Origin: Streptomyces sp. NRRL F-5126
GTDB taxonomy: Bacteria; Actinomycetota; Actinomycetes; Streptomycetales; Streptomycetaceae
Direction of reading: 5' to 3'
Length of the DNA: 64,000 nt
Assembly (NCBI RefSeq): GCF_000721265.1
Contig: NZ_JOFZ01000001.1
Span: 372,001 to 436,000, forward strand
In this document: piece by piece, positions 35,616-46,685 of the stretch
How positions within the stretch are numbered: position 1 is the first letter of the stretch
Layout: each line of letters opens with the position of its first letter
Notes under the pieces: generated by a model
Seen by the model: only the letters and a program-made list of their open reading frames with translations
Database searches by the model: none
Told to the model about the DNA's origin: nothing
Translations under genes and position numbers: made by a program

Positions 35616-36132
35616 CCTGCCGCAGCGCGGAGCGCTGCGGCCCCCGGGCGAAGCCCGGGCCCGGGTGACCGGTACCCGTGCGGGCAACGCCCCGCCCCCC
35701 CGGTGGCCGCAATGGCTCCCGCCACACGGCCGCGGCTCGGCCGGGCCGGGCCCGTGGAGTGCGGCGCCCTCAGCGACCCCCGGGGATCGGGCCGCACGGC
35801 CCATGGGGCGCGGCGCCCCCAGCCCGTGGGCGCGAGTGCCGGGTCCGGCGGCGGGGATGGATCGCGACGCAGCGCACAGACCGGCCGGCGGCCGAGCGGA
35901 CCGGCCTCGTGCCGGACGGCGACGAGGGCACGCGGGCCGGCGGCAGGCCGGGCGCGGCCCGCCACGGCACCCTGCGCGCCACACACGCGCGGCTGGTCGG
36001 CAGCGCGCCCCCTGGCCGCCTGCCCGGAGCTCGGCCGGGCACGAGCCGATGGGCCGGCGCCCCCGGCCGCCTGGCCGGAGTCCGGCCGGCACGGCCCAGG
36101 GGCGGGCGCCCCCGGCCCGGCGCCCCGGGCCG
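35616..36132. other. GC-rich spacer without a gene
   Basis: Over 500 bases between pdxH and the enoyl-CoA hydratase gene, dominated by GGCCGG, CCCCGG and GGCGCC words that form many imperfect palindromes, including repeated GGCCGCCTGGCCGGAG-like units near 36060. Long frames cross it on both strands but they lack start signals and are composition artefacts. Confidence 0.5.
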
Positions 36133-36921
36133 CTACCGCACCCACGCCGGATCGCGGCGTTCCATGAACGCCGCGATCCCCTCCCTCGCCTCCGCCGTCG
36201 TGAAGTACGACGCCGACCGCTGCACCAGGTCCTCCGCGTGCCGGTCGAAGTGTTCGAGCACCTCCGCGGTGAGGAGTTTCTTCGCCTCGGCGAGCCCGCG
36301 CGGCGACGCGCGGCGCAGGCCGTCGACGAGGGGCGCGAGCACCTCGTCGACGTCGTCGCCCACCGCCGTGAGCAGCCCCGCGGCCTGCGCCGCGGCCGCG
36401 TCGAACCGCTCGCCCGTCAGGTAGTAGCGGGACGCGGCACGCGGATCGACCCGCGGCAGCAGCGGCATCGAGATCACGGCGGGCGCGACGCCGATGCGGA
36501 CCTCCGTGAACGCGAAGTCGGAGCCGCGGTCGGCGACCGCCATGTCGCACGCCCCGACAAGGCCGATGCCGCCCGCGCGCACGTGGCCGCTGATCCGCGC
36601 CACCACCGGCTTCGGCAGCTCGACGAGCTGCCGCATGAGCGCGACGAACGTGTACGGGTTGGCCGGGCTCTTGAGGTCCGCGCCCGCGCTGAACGTCGTC
36701 CCCGCGTGCGTCAGCACCACGGCGCGTACGGCCGGGTCCTGGGCGCACCGGGAGAGCGCGTCGGCCAACTCCCGTACCAGGCGCGCCGACAGCGCGTTGC
36801 GGTTCGCGGGCGAGTCGAGGGTCAGCGTCGTGATGCCGCGCTCGTGTGCGGAGGTGACGGCCGGCCCGCCGGGATCCGCCGGCCCGGCGCCCGTGCCCCG
36901 TGCTGTCGAATGTCCCGCCAC
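36133..36921 (-). CDS. Enoyl-CoA hydratase/isomerase family protein
   Basis: 262 residues of the crotonase superfamily. The oxyanion-hole segments [14 protein letters not shown] and [23 protein letters not shown] are present, then [24 protein letters not shown], in which the usual second Glu position and PG turn are altered in the way seen in methylglutaconyl-type members. Acts on an acyl-CoA, likely in fatty-acid or branched-chain amino-acid degradation. No acyl-CoA dehydrogenase neighbour in view. The first 25 residues are low-complexity and a later start is possible. Confidence 0.88.
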   Translation of the reverse strand: MAGHSTARGTGAGPADPGGPAVTSAHERGITTLTLDSPANRNALSARLVRELADALSRCAQDPAVRAVVLTHAGTTFSAGADLKSPANPYTFVALMRQLVELPKPVVARISGHVRAGGIGLVGACDMAVADRGSDFAFTEVRIGVAPAVISMPLLPRVDPRAASRYYLTGERFDAAAAQAAGLLTAVGDDVDEVLAPLVDGLRRASPRGLAEAKKLLTAEVLEHFDRHAEDLVQRSASYFTTAEAREGIAAFMERRDPAWVR

Positions 36922-37073
36922 GTGATCTTCCTTCGCTGTCGGTCGGCCTCCCCGGTCGGCGCCGGGGCCCCGGAACCCTTGGGATCACTGGGCCGGGAGA
37001 CGCACAATGTATGCCCTCCCGGCCGTGTTCCCAGAGGGGTTGGGGCGGGCGCGCCGCTTCTCCCGGTGACCGC

Positions 37074-39568
<2,495 letters not shown>

Positions 39569-39586
39569 CCCACGGCGGCGAGCCGC

Positions 39587-39636
39587 CCGAGGGCCCGGCA
39601 CCGGCGATCCACGGACCGCCTTCGCCGGGCCCTCGG
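39587..39636. terminator. Bidirectional terminator between serC and the membrane protein gene
   Basis: CCGAGGGCCCGGC pairs perfectly with GCCGGGCCCTCGG across a 24-base loop, between convergent genes and only 19 bases after the serC stop. Confidence 0.8.
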
Positions 39637-39653
39637 CGTTTCCGCCGCGTCCG

Positions 39654-40739
39654 CTACTGCCGGTGCTTCCGTGGCGACGAGCGCCGCCGCCGCTTGAGGC
39701 CGAAGAACAGCAGCAGCACGACGAGCACCACCGCCGCGCCCACGACCGCGTTCCCCTTGGACGACATGCCGCCGGAGCCGGGCGTCGTGCGACTGCTTGT
39801 GTGCCCAGGGTGCGTATAGCTCCCGCCCTTCGGCACCGCCTCCTTGAGGTCCACCCGCTCGACCTGGCTGTCTTTCCCCTCGGAGCCGAACATGAGGGCC
39901 TTGCCGTCCCTCGTGTACGTCACCGACTCCGATTGCCCCTGGAACGGCGCGTCCACGGAGAACTTCGCGCCGAGGTGCCCGTCGTGCCACTGGTAGCCGT
40001 ACGCGCCGAGGTACGACCGCAGCACCAGTTGCTTCCCGTCGGGCGAGAACGCGCCGTCCGTGACCCACGGGACGTCTCCGATCCGCCGGAAGATGTTCGT
40101 ACCCGACGAGGTGAGGTGGGCCGGACCCTCGTACAGCCCGCCGCCGTCCTCGTTCTTCGACGCGATGTAGACGCGTCCGGTGTCGGGGTCGACCATCAGC
40201 GACTCGGCGTTCCTCGGGCCGTCCGCGTACTTCACCGTGAACTGCGTGGCGTCGACCGTCTGGTCCCCGAGGTGCTTCGGCTCGTGGAAGCGGTAGATCC
40301 ACACGTGGTCCCAGGCGCCGTTCAGGTTGTCGCCGATGTCGCCCACGTACACGTCGTCGTCGGGGCCGACGGAGATCGCCTCGACGTCGCGCGGGGTGCC
40401 GACGCCGCGCATGGTGATCCGGGCGACGGTCTCGCCGGTCCTGGAGTCGACGGCGTAGACGTACGGGCCGTCGCCGCTGTCGTTGTGCGTCCAGTAGATG
40501 CCGGGGTGGATGTGGCTCGCGGCGAGTCCGCTGGACTCCGTGATGCGCGGGTCCTTGATGGTGAAGCTCTGGTCGGCGCCGCCGCCGTCCGCGAACGCCG
40601 TGGCCGCCGGGGCCAGTACGACCGTGGCGGCGGCCAGCAGGGCGGCGGCAACGGCGGAGGCGAGGGCCGCGGCCGCGCGGCCGAACCGGGACGGCGGGCG
40701 CGAGGGGCGCGGCGGGTGCGGCAGGCAGCGGGGGCGCAT
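39654..40739 (-). CDS. Secreted, membrane-anchored beta-propeller-like protein
   Basis: 361 residues. A signal peptide (RFGRAAAALASAVAAALLAAATV, cleavage near AFA-DGG), an extracellular domain with repeated D-x-GxVY / DPDTGRVYIAS blades, and a C-terminal anchor: one helix (VVGAAVVLVVLLLFFGL) followed by KRRRRSSPRKHRQ. The exported part resembles esterase-like or strictosidine-synthase-like propellers; no catalytic residues can be assigned. ATG 40739 sits just before the signal peptide. Convergent with serC. Confidence 0.82.
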   Translation of the reverse strand: MRPRCLPHPPRPSRPPSRFGRAAAALASAVAAALLAAATVVLAPAATAFADGGGADQSFTIKDPRITESSGLAASHIHPGIYWTHNDSGDGPYVYAVDSRTGETVARITMRGVGTPRDVEAISVGPDDDVYVGDIGDNLNGAWDHVWIYRFHEPKHLGDQTVDATQFTVKYADGPRNAESLMVDPDTGRVYIASKNEDGGGLYEGPAHLTSSGTNIFRRIGDVPWVTDGAFSPDGKQLVLRSYLGAYGYQWHDGHLGAKFSVDAPFQGQSESVTYTRDGKALMFGSEGKDSQVERVDLKEAVPKGGSYTHPGHTSSRTTPGSGGMSSKGNAVVGAAVVLVVLLLFFGLKRRRRSSPRKHRQ

Positions 40740-40796
40740 GCGCACAGCCTGCCATCCCCGGTCACGGCGCCGGGAAGCGCACGGGATGATGATCGG

Positions 40797-41513
40797 ATGC
40801 GCTTCATGTTCGTCGGCGACTCCATGACCGTCGGCCGCACCCGCGACCTCACCTGGCGGCACTGGATGGGCCGGCACCTGCTGCACTGCCGCAGGTGCGT
40901 CGCCGGCGGTGCCGGTCATGCCGAGGTGGTCGGCCCATGGACCGGGCAGTACGAGGAGCCGGGGAGCCGGCGCGCGGGTGCCCGGTGCGGCGACTCGCCG
41001 CACCTCGCCGCGTGGGGCGAGGGCTGGCTGCACATGGCGGGCCGCGTGCGCGCCGCCGTGCGCGACCACGGTCCGGATGTCCTGCTCGTCTCCCTCGGCC
41101 TGATCGACCTGGGCTTCTACACGGACAGCGCGCAGACCATCGGGAACGTGCGGCGGTTCGTCGACGAGGCGCGTGCCGCCGACGCGCGGATACGGGCCGT
41201 GGTGCTGCCCGTCGTCCCCAACGTGCGGGCTCGGACGGACGTCCTGTTCGCGGCCGAAGTAGAGCGCTTCAACGGCCTGCTGGCCGCCACGCTCGGCGAA
41301 CTCACCATGCCCGGCTCCCCGTTGCTCCTCGCGGCGCCGCCGACCGCGCCGCCCGTCTCGTACGACATCGGCCGGGACACGTACGACGGCACGCACCCCT
41401 CGCCGTCGGGCGAACGCAAGCTGGCAGCCGCCTTCGCCCACACCCTGCACGGCGCCCGCCCCCGGGCCACGGCGGCGCCGGCCGGGCTGCCGGCGGGTGC
41501 GGACAGCGCGTAG
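40797..41513 (+). CDS. SGNH/GDSL hydrolase-like protein
   Basis: 238 residues, cytoplasmic. Block I MFVGDSMTVGR holds the nucleophile Ser, and block V YDGTHPSPSG supplies the Asp-x-x-His. Block III, normally G-x-N-D, reads SLGLIDLG, so the oxyanion Asn is Ile. Family members hydrolyse esters or acyl groups on carbohydrates. Divergent from the membrane protein gene with 57 bases between starts. Confidence 0.82.
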   Translation: MRFMFVGDSMTVGRTRDLTWRHWMGRHLLHCRRCVAGGAGHAEVVGPWTGQYEEPGSRRAGARCGDSPHLAAWGEGWLHMAGRVRAAVRDHGPDVLLVSLGLIDLGFYTDSAQTIGNVRRFVDEARAADARIRAVVLPVVPNVRARTDVLFAAEVERFNGLLAATLGELTMPGSPLLLAAPPTAPPVSYDIGRDTYDGTHPSPSGERKLAAAFAHTLHGARPRATAAPAGLPAGADSA

Positions 41514-41534
41514 GTCCCGTCACGGCGGCCTCGC

Positions 41535-42146
41535 TCACGCACCCCGTACGGCGGCTGCGAGCGCGCGGTGTGCGTCCGCGGGCCTGTCCGCCGACAGGTG
41601 CAGGCGCCGCACGGTCAGCGAGGAGCCGTCGGCCCTGCGCAGCTCGGCCGGTTCCGCGAGCTCCACCACCAGGTCCGCCGTGCCCGCCACCGTGCACACC
41701 ACGCTGCCGTCCCGGCCCGGCACCGGGCGGATGCCGCGCCCCGGCGCGGTCACCCACTCTCGGCCCACGGACGCGACGGCGGCGAGCGGCAGTGTGATCT
41801 CGTCGAACAGCCCGGCGCGCACGACGAGTTCGCCGGACGGCGTCACGCGGTGCGGGTTGCGCTTGGTGAGCGCCGTGAAGGCCACGCACGCGTCGACGAC
41901 CAGCGCCATCCACACGATGTGGTACGGCTGCCAGGCCGGCGGCAGCATCGAGACGTCCATCAGGCCCTCGGTGAACAGCTCGCCCCCGACGACCAGGAAC
42001 ACCGTCGTGCGCAGCGCCGACGAGTGCGCCACCGTGATGTCCGCGGGACGCACGGCGGGCCGCCGGCCCCACCACCCCGCGAGGTCCCCCACCAGCCGGC
42101 GCAGCGCCCGCTCCCGTCCACCCGCGACCAGCACCGCGTCCGTCAC
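41535..42146 (-). CDS. Membrane protein with PH-like domain
   Basis: 203 residues. Two hydrophobic segments (about 48-63 and 78-95, WQPYHIVWMALVVDACVAF) followed by a beta-rich region (RVTPSGELVVRAGLFDEITLPLAAVASV) like the bacterial PH domains of actinobacterial membrane proteins. Function unknown. It lies 29 bases downstream of the small zinc-ribbon gene on the same strand, so they are probably co-transcribed. Confidence 0.75.
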   Translation of the reverse strand: MTDAVLVAGGRERALRRLVGDLAGWWGRRPAVRPADITVAHSSALRTTVFLVVGGELFTEGLMDVSMLPPAWQPYHIVWMALVVDACVAFTALTKRNPHRVTPSGELVVRAGLFDEITLPLAAVASVGREWVTAPGRGIRPVPGRDGSVVCTVAGTADLVVELAEPAELRRADGSSLTVRRLHLSADRPADAHRALAAAVRGA

Positions 42147-42175
42147 GCCCGCCCCCCTGTGTCCTTTTCCGCCGT

Positions 42176-42376
42176 CTACTGCTTACGGGCCGCGCCCCGG
42201 TTCGGCGCGGACGGTGTTCCCGCCCCGCACGCCTGGCAGGGCCGCTGTGCGCCCGCGTCGCCCCTGACCTGCCCGCACTCGGGGCAGACGAGCTCCAGCA
42301 TGCAGGCGGGCTCGCCGCCACCGTCGTCCTCGTGGCCGCTGTTGGCCGTCCTGCTGTGCTCGTCGCGCTCGTCCAT
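42176..42376 (-). CDS. Small zinc-ribbon protein
   Basis: 66 residues starting at the ATG of MDERDEHSRT. Two CxxC pairs, CPECG and CQACG, 17 residues apart form a zinc ribbon; the rest is polar and low-complexity. Unknown partner. Same strand as, and upstream of, the PH-domain membrane protein. Confidence 0.7.
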   Translation of the reverse strand: MDERDEHSRTANSGHEDDGGGEPACMLELVCPECGQVRGDAGAQRPCQACGAGTPSAPNRGAARKQ

Positions 42377-42478
42377 CACGACCCCGTCCTCCCGTGCCCG
42401 CACGGCACCGCCCCTCGCAGCCTACGACCACCCGGCGTCCCGGCACACGGGCGAACGCGCTCTTGCCTTGAGTCCGCT

Positions 42479-42490
42479 CCAACGCGTTGG
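42479..42490. promoter_or_regulatory. Palindrome upstream of the aldo/keto reductase
   Basis: CCAACGCGTTGG, a perfect 12-base palindrome, ends 9 bases before ATG 42500 and follows TTGCCTTGAGTCCGCTCCAA. This MerR-site-like context suggests an operator in a very short or absent 5' leader. Confidence 0.5.
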
Positions 42491-42499
42491 CTTGGGTCC

Positions 42500-43486
42500 A
42501 TGGAGTACACGCAGCTCGGACGCACGGGCCTCGAGGTCAGCCGCATCGTCCTCGGGACCATGAACTTCGGCCCCCTGACGGACGAGGCCGACAGCCACAC
42601 GATCATGGACGCCGCCCTTGACGCGGGCGTGAACTATTTCGACACGGCCAACGTCTACGGCTGGGGCGAGAACAAGGGCCGCACCGAGAAGATCATCGGC
42701 ACCTGGTTCGCCAAGGGCGGCGACCGCCGGGACAAGGTCGTCCTCGCGACCAAGGTCAACGGCAACATGGCAGCCGGCGCGCCCTGGCCGAACCACCACC
42801 GGCTGTCGGCCGTCAACATCCGCCGGGCGGTCGAGGCGAGCCTCAAGCGGCTCCAGACCGATCACATCGACATCTACCAGTTCCACCACGTCGACCGGAA
42901 CACACCGTTCGAGGAGATCTGGCAGGCCATCGAGGTCCTGATCCAGCAGGGCAAGATCCTCTACGCGGGCTCGTCCAACTTCCCCGGCTACAAGATCGCG
43001 CAGGCCAACGAGGCCGCCAGGCAGCGCGGCAAGGTCGGGCTCGTCAGCGAGCAGTGCCTGTACAACCTGATCGAGCGCCGCGCCGAGATGGAGGTCATCC
43101 CGGCCGCGCGCGAGTACGGCCTCGGTGTGATCCCGTGGTCGCCGCTGCAGAGCGGGCTGCTGGGCGGCGTGCTCCGCAAGGAGCGCGAGCGCGGCGGTGA
43201 GGGCGGCCGCTCCGTGAGCCGCCTCAAGGACTCCCCCGCCCTGCGCGAGAAGGTGCAGGCGTACGAGGACCTGCTCGGCAAGCACGGCATCGAGCCGGGC
43301 GAGGCCGCGCTCGCGTGGCTGCTGACCCGCCCCGGGGTCACGGGACCCATCGTCGGCCCGCGCACCATGGAGCAGCTGGAGTCCGGGCTGCGCGCCGTGG
43401 ACCTCAAGCTCTCCGACGAGGTCCTGGCGAGCCTGGACGAGATCTTCCCCGGGCCGGGACCGTCGCCCGAGGCGTTCGCCTGGTAG
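42500..43486 (+). CDS. Aldo/keto reductase
   Basis: 328 residues, TIM-barrel AKR. The tetrad is complete: Asp and Tyr in FDTANVYGWGENKG, Lys in VLATKVNGN, His in IYQFHHVDRNTPFEE. NADPH-binding residues in VGPRTMEQLESGL. Reduces aldehydes or ketones of unknown identity. ATG 42500 lies directly after an operator-like palindrome and lacks a clear ribosome-binding site, so the transcript may have a very short leader. A 19-bp terminator follows. Confidence 0.93.
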   Translation: MEYTQLGRTGLEVSRIVLGTMNFGPLTDEADSHTIMDAALDAGVNYFDTANVYGWGENKGRTEKIIGTWFAKGGDRRDKVVLATKVNGNMAAGAPWPNHHRLSAVNIRRAVEASLKRLQTDHIDIYQFHHVDRNTPFEEIWQAIEVLIQQGKILYAGSSNFPGYKIAQANEAARQRGKVGLVSEQCLYNLIERRAEMEVIPAAREYGLGVIPWSPLQSGLLGGVLRKERERGGEGGRSVSRLKDSPALREKVQAYEDLLGKHGIEPGEAALAWLLTRPGVTGPIVGPRTMEQLESGLRAVDLKLSDEVLASLDEIFPGPGPSPEAFAW

Positions 43487-43520
43487 TGCGCACGGCGTTC
43501 CGCGTCCTGTGCGTATGGCG

Positions 43521-43563
43521 ACGGGGCGGGGCGGCAGCCCTGTCGGCTGCCGCCCCGCCCCGT
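43521..43563 (+). terminator. Terminator after the aldo/keto reductase gene
   Basis: ACGGGGCGGGGCGGCAGCC pairs with GGCTGCCGCCCCGCCCCGT (19 bp, perfect) around a 5-base loop, 34 bases after the stop. Confidence 0.85.
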
Positions 43564-43587
43564 CCGCCACATCGTCCGCGAAAAGGC

Positions 43588-43636
43588 GGCCCTCGGCCCT
43601 CGGTCGCGTCGGCCCTCGGTCGCGTCGGCCCTCAGT
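43588..43636. repeat. Short tandem repeat
   Basis: Two and a half tandem copies of a 16-base unit reading TCGGCCCTCGGTCGCG, between the reductase terminator and the end of the small membrane peptide gene. Confidence 0.6.
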
Positions 43637-43718
43637 GCAGCGCGGCCGTCACCGCGACGATCGCGAAGAGCAGCAGCAGCACACCGGCCATGATCCGGTT
43701 CCGGGTATTCGGGTCCAC
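43632..43718 (-). CDS. 28-residue membrane peptide
   Basis: GTG 43718 to TGA 43632 encodes a protein starting MDPNTRNRIMAGVLLLLFAI and ending VAVTAALH: a charged N-terminus followed by one membrane helix. Very similar short proteins are conserved in Streptomyces at this kind of place, which supports a real gene. No strong ribosome-binding site is visible. The next upstream gene, the thpR reading frame, ends 10 bases before its start, so it may be translated from the same message. Confidence 0.65.
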   Translation of the reverse strand: MDPNTRNRIMAGVLLLLFAIVAVTAALH

Positions 43719-43727
43719 GCTTCGAGA

Positions 43728-44331
43728 TTAACCGCCCCGTCCCAGCGCCCACCGGGCGAGGGTCTCGTACCGGCGCGCCTCGCCCGGCGTCCGGCCGTCC
43801 GGCAGGTGGCTGCGGACGAGGCACACCTCGGCCACCTGCCAGGTCGCGCTCTCGACGGGTTCGAGCGCCGCCACGTACGGCCGCAGGTCCGCCCGGTCGG
43901 CTCGATCCGCTCCCCCGCGGCCGCCGCGTGCCCGTGCGAGCGTCACGTGCGGGTGGAAGGCGCGGTGCCCGCCCGCCGTCTCGTCCCCCGTCCCGGCCGC
44001 CCCGGCACGGCGGGCAGCGGCCGACGCGCGCTCGGCCAGCCGCCGCAGCTCGGGGATGCCGCCGGCCGCGCCCGCCCACAGGGTCGCGGCGCCGAACCGG
44101 CCGCCGCAGCGGGAACGGCGCGCAGCGCCCGGCCGCGCGCGCCAGCCGCTCGTCGAGCGCGGGAAGCACGCCGCCGTCGACCTCCCCGAGGAAGGCGAGC
44201 GTGAAGTGCCACGAGGCGCGCCCGGTCCACCGCAGGCCGCCGGCGCCCGGCAGCTCGCGCAGCGGCGTGACGGCGCGCGCCAGGACCGCCACGGCGTCGT
44301 CGGGCGGCAGCACGGCCACGAAGAGTCTCAC
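43728..44331 (-). pseudogene. thpR: RNA 2',3'-cyclic phosphodiesterase (2'-5' RNA ligase family), frameshifted
   Basis: Read leftward from GTG 44331 the frame gives RLFVAVLPPDDAVAVLARAV and the first HxT motif in WHFTLAFLGEVDGG up to FPLR (codon 44106-44104). The family sequence then continues only in the frame one base later: GRFGAATLWAGAAGGIPELR, the second motif HPHVTLARA, and YVAALEPVESATW, ending at 43728. Both catalytic HxT motifs are intact. A one-base gain or two-base loss in the CGG-repeat tract at about 44100-44108 explains the break. It is either a recent mutation or a sequencing error. Confidence 0.82.
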
Positions 44332-44404
44332 GCCCTCCAGCCAAGCAGAGGACGCGAGCCCGCGGCCACACGCTGCCCGTCAGTGCGAGCGCCGCGGCCG
44401 TCCG

Positions 44405-46003
44405 TCAGGCCGCCGAGGCCAGTTCGCCCTCCGCGCGACTGCCGGGGCGCGGCACGAGCTCCACGTACGGCATCCCGTTGCGCAGGCCCATCTTCGGCCG
44501 CACTCCGATCACCCGTACCAGCACGCACCCGATCACCAGCGCCGCGATCAGCGTGACAGCGCCGCCCGCCGCGAAGCCGACGCGCGCGCCGAACGTGTCC
44601 GTCACCCAGCCGAGCAGCGGGCCGCCGATCGGGGTGCCGCCGACGAAGACCATCATGTAGAGGCTCATCACGCGGCCGCGCATCGCGGGCTCCGCGGCCA
44701 TCTGCACGGTGGTGTTGGCGCTGATGTTGTTCGTCATGCCCATCATCCCGACCGGCACGAGGACCAGGCAGAACAGCCAGACGAACGGCGAGAACGAGAC
44801 GAGCACCTCGAGCAGGCCGAAGGAGGCCGCCGCGAAGATCAGCAGGCGCAGCCGCGTCGAGCGCCTGCGCGCCGCGAGGAGCGCGCCGATCAGCGAGCCC
44901 GCCGCGATGAGGATGTTGAACAGCGAGTACATGCCGGCGCCGCCGTGGAAGACGGTGTTGGCGAAGGCCGTCAGCCAGATCGGGAAGTTGAACCCGAACG
45001 TGCCGACGAAGCCGACGAGCACGATCGGCGCGATCAGCTCGGGACGGCCCTTGACGTAGCGCAGGCCCTCTCTGAGCTGGCCCTTGCCGCGCTTGACGGT
45101 GTGCCCCCGCTGCAGCTCCCCGGGGCGCATCAGCGTGAGGCCGACGAGGGGCGCGATGAAGGAGAGGCCGTTGAAGAGGAAGGCGTAGCCGCTGCCGATC
45201 GACGTGATCAGCACGCCGGCGACGGCGGGTCCCACGAGGCGGGCGGTCTGGAAGTTGGCCGAGTTCAGGCTGACCGCGTTGCGCACCTGCTTGGGCCCGA
45301 CCATCTCGGACACGAAGGACTGGCGCGTGGGGTTGTCGACGACCGTCACGACGCCGACGAAGAACGCGATGAGGTAGACGTGCCAGACCTGCACGTGTCC
45401 CGAGAGCGTCAGCGCCGCCAGGACGACGCCGAAGAATCCCATGGAGCCCTGGGTGACGAGCAGCAGCCTGCGCTTGGGGTAGCGGTCGACGATCACGCCG
45501 CCGTACAGGCCGAACAGCAGCATCGGCAGGAACTGGAGTGCCGTCGTGATGCCGACGGCGGCCGAGGAGTGGGTGAGGCTGAGGACCAGCCAGTCCTGGG
45601 TGACCCGGGACATCCACGTACCGATGTTGGAGACGACGGCGCCCGTCGCGAACAGCCGGTAGTTGCGGATCTTCAGGGACGAGAACATGCTGCCGGTCGC
45701 GGCCGCGTCCGGCAGGGCGCTGCCCGAGCCGGTGGTGCTCTTCCCGAGCCTCCCGGCGTGCGGGGCGGCGTCCTTCGCCCTCTCCGCGGAGGCGGCCGCC
45801 GAGAGGGCGGGAGCCGCGGGGGCGCCGGGGCCTGCGGAGGCGAGTCCCTCCGCGGCCTTCTCGACACTCCCGGCGTCGGCGCCGGCGTTCGCGCCATCGC
45901 CGGCGGTGGTGCGGCCGGGTGTCGCGGGGTTCTCGTGGTCGTGATCGTTGTCGTTGGCGGAGTTCGGTGCGGGGGCGGAGTCTGCTCCGGATCCCGTACT
46001 CAA
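44405..46003 (-). CDS. Major facilitator superfamily exporter (MFS_3/EntS-like)
   Basis: 532 residues. An Ala/Pro-rich cytoplasmic extension (about 1-105) precedes twelve membrane helices. Family motifs: FATGAVVSNIGTWMSRVTQDWL, GVIVDRYPKRRLLLVTQ (loop 2-3 motif A) and RGRVMSLYMMVFVGGTPIGG. Such proteins export siderophores or drugs. It lies downstream of the MarR gene on the same strand (96 bases), an arrangement typical of MarR-controlled efflux. Confidence 0.92.
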   Translation of the reverse strand: MSTGSGADSAPAPNSANDNDHDHENPATPGRTTAGDGANAGADAGSVEKAAEGLASAGPGAPAAPALSAAASAERAKDAAPHAGRLGKSTTGSGSALPDAAATGSMFSSLKIRNYRLFATGAVVSNIGTWMSRVTQDWLVLSLTHSSAAVGITTALQFLPMLLFGLYGGVIVDRYPKRRLLLVTQGSMGFFGVVLAALTLSGHVQVWHVYLIAFFVGVVTVVDNPTRQSFVSEMVGPKQVRNAVSLNSANFQTARLVGPAVAGVLITSIGSGYAFLFNGLSFIAPLVGLTLMRPGELQRGHTVKRGKGQLREGLRYVKGRPELIAPIVLVGFVGTFGFNFPIWLTAFANTVFHGGAGMYSLFNILIAAGSLIGALLAARRRSTRLRLLIFAAASFGLLEVLVSFSPFVWLFCLVLVPVGMMGMTNNISANTTVQMAAEPAMRGRVMSLYMMVFVGGTPIGGPLLGWVTDTFGARVGFAAGGAVTLIAALVIGCVLVRVIGVRPKMGLRNGMPYVELVPRPGSRAEGELASAA

Positions 46004-46098
46004 AGTGCGTTCGCCTCCTCAGCGGTGACGCGATGGTGCGGCGACGCCGTCACGGCGGCGTTCTCGGGTGGCACAGGTGGCACACGCGGCAAACGTGC

Positions 46099-46539
46099 TC
46101 ACAGATCGGCGAGCTTCTCGAGGACGGGGGCGGCAGCGCGCAGCTTCGCCCACTCGTCCTCGTCAAGGCCCTCGGCCAGGGACGCCAGCCAGACGTTCCG
46201 CTTGCGGCGGCTCTCTTCGAGCATCGCCTCGGCCTGCTCGGTCCTGCTGATCACCTTCTGCCGACGGTCCTCGGGGTGCGGATCCAGCCTGACCAGCCCC
46301 TTCGCCTCAAGCAGCGCCACGATTCTGGTCATCGACGGCGGCTGGACATGCTCCTTGCGCGCCAGCTCCCCGGGCGTGGCGGAGCCGCATCGGCGCAGCG
46401 TCCCGAGCACCGACATCTCGGTAGGGGTCAGCGACTCGTCCACACGCTGGTGCTTGAGCCGGCGCCCCAGCCGCATGACAGCGGAGCGTAGGGAGTTCAC
46501 GGCGGCGTCGTCCTCGGCGCCGTGGGACAGGACAGGCAT
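46099..46539 (-). CDS. MarR-family regulator
   Basis: 146 residues: winged helix with LTPTEMSVLGTLRRCGSATP, RKEHVQPPSMTRIVALLEAK and the wing DPHPEDRRQK. ATG 46539 (MPVLSHGAEDD) is preferred to ATG 46557, because a palindrome GAGTAA-N4-TTACTC (46547-46562) covers the upstream ATG and would be a natural autoregulatory operator. Expected to repress itself and the downstream MFS exporter gene until a ligand binds. Confidence 0.9.
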   Translation of the reverse strand: MPVLSHGAEDDAAVNSLRSAVMRLGRRLKHQRVDESLTPTEMSVLGTLRRCGSATPGELARKEHVQPPSMTRIVALLEAKGLVRLDPHPEDRRQKVISRTEQAEAMLEESRRKRNVWLASLAEGLDEDEWAKLRAAAPVLEKLADL

Positions 46540-46546
46540 GTATTTA

Positions 46547-46562
46547 GAGTAACTCATTACTC
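46547..46562. promoter_or_regulatory. MarR operator-like palindrome
   Basis: GAGTAACTCATTACTC: arms GAGTAA and TTACTC around CTCA, perfect, 8 bases upstream of the chosen MarR start. AT-rich sequence surrounds it in an otherwise GC-rich region. Confidence 0.65.
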
Positions 46563-46685
46563 AAGCTAAGTAGTACTACCATGCACCGGGTCGCGAGTGT
46601 CCTCGCGCACACATTTCACTCGTACGAGTGACGGTGTTCCGGAAAGCGACCCGCAGGTCCGTACCGGGCCCTGACCCTTGTCGAC

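Noticed and set aside
35616..36132. Palindrome-rich spacer considered as an integration site or small RNA
   Set aside because: Its repeats are imperfect GC words without promoter, terminator or flanking duplication.
43928..46552. An 874-codon rightward frame opposite the MFS and MarR genes
   Set aside because: Composition artefact; the leftward genes have recognisable motifs throughout.
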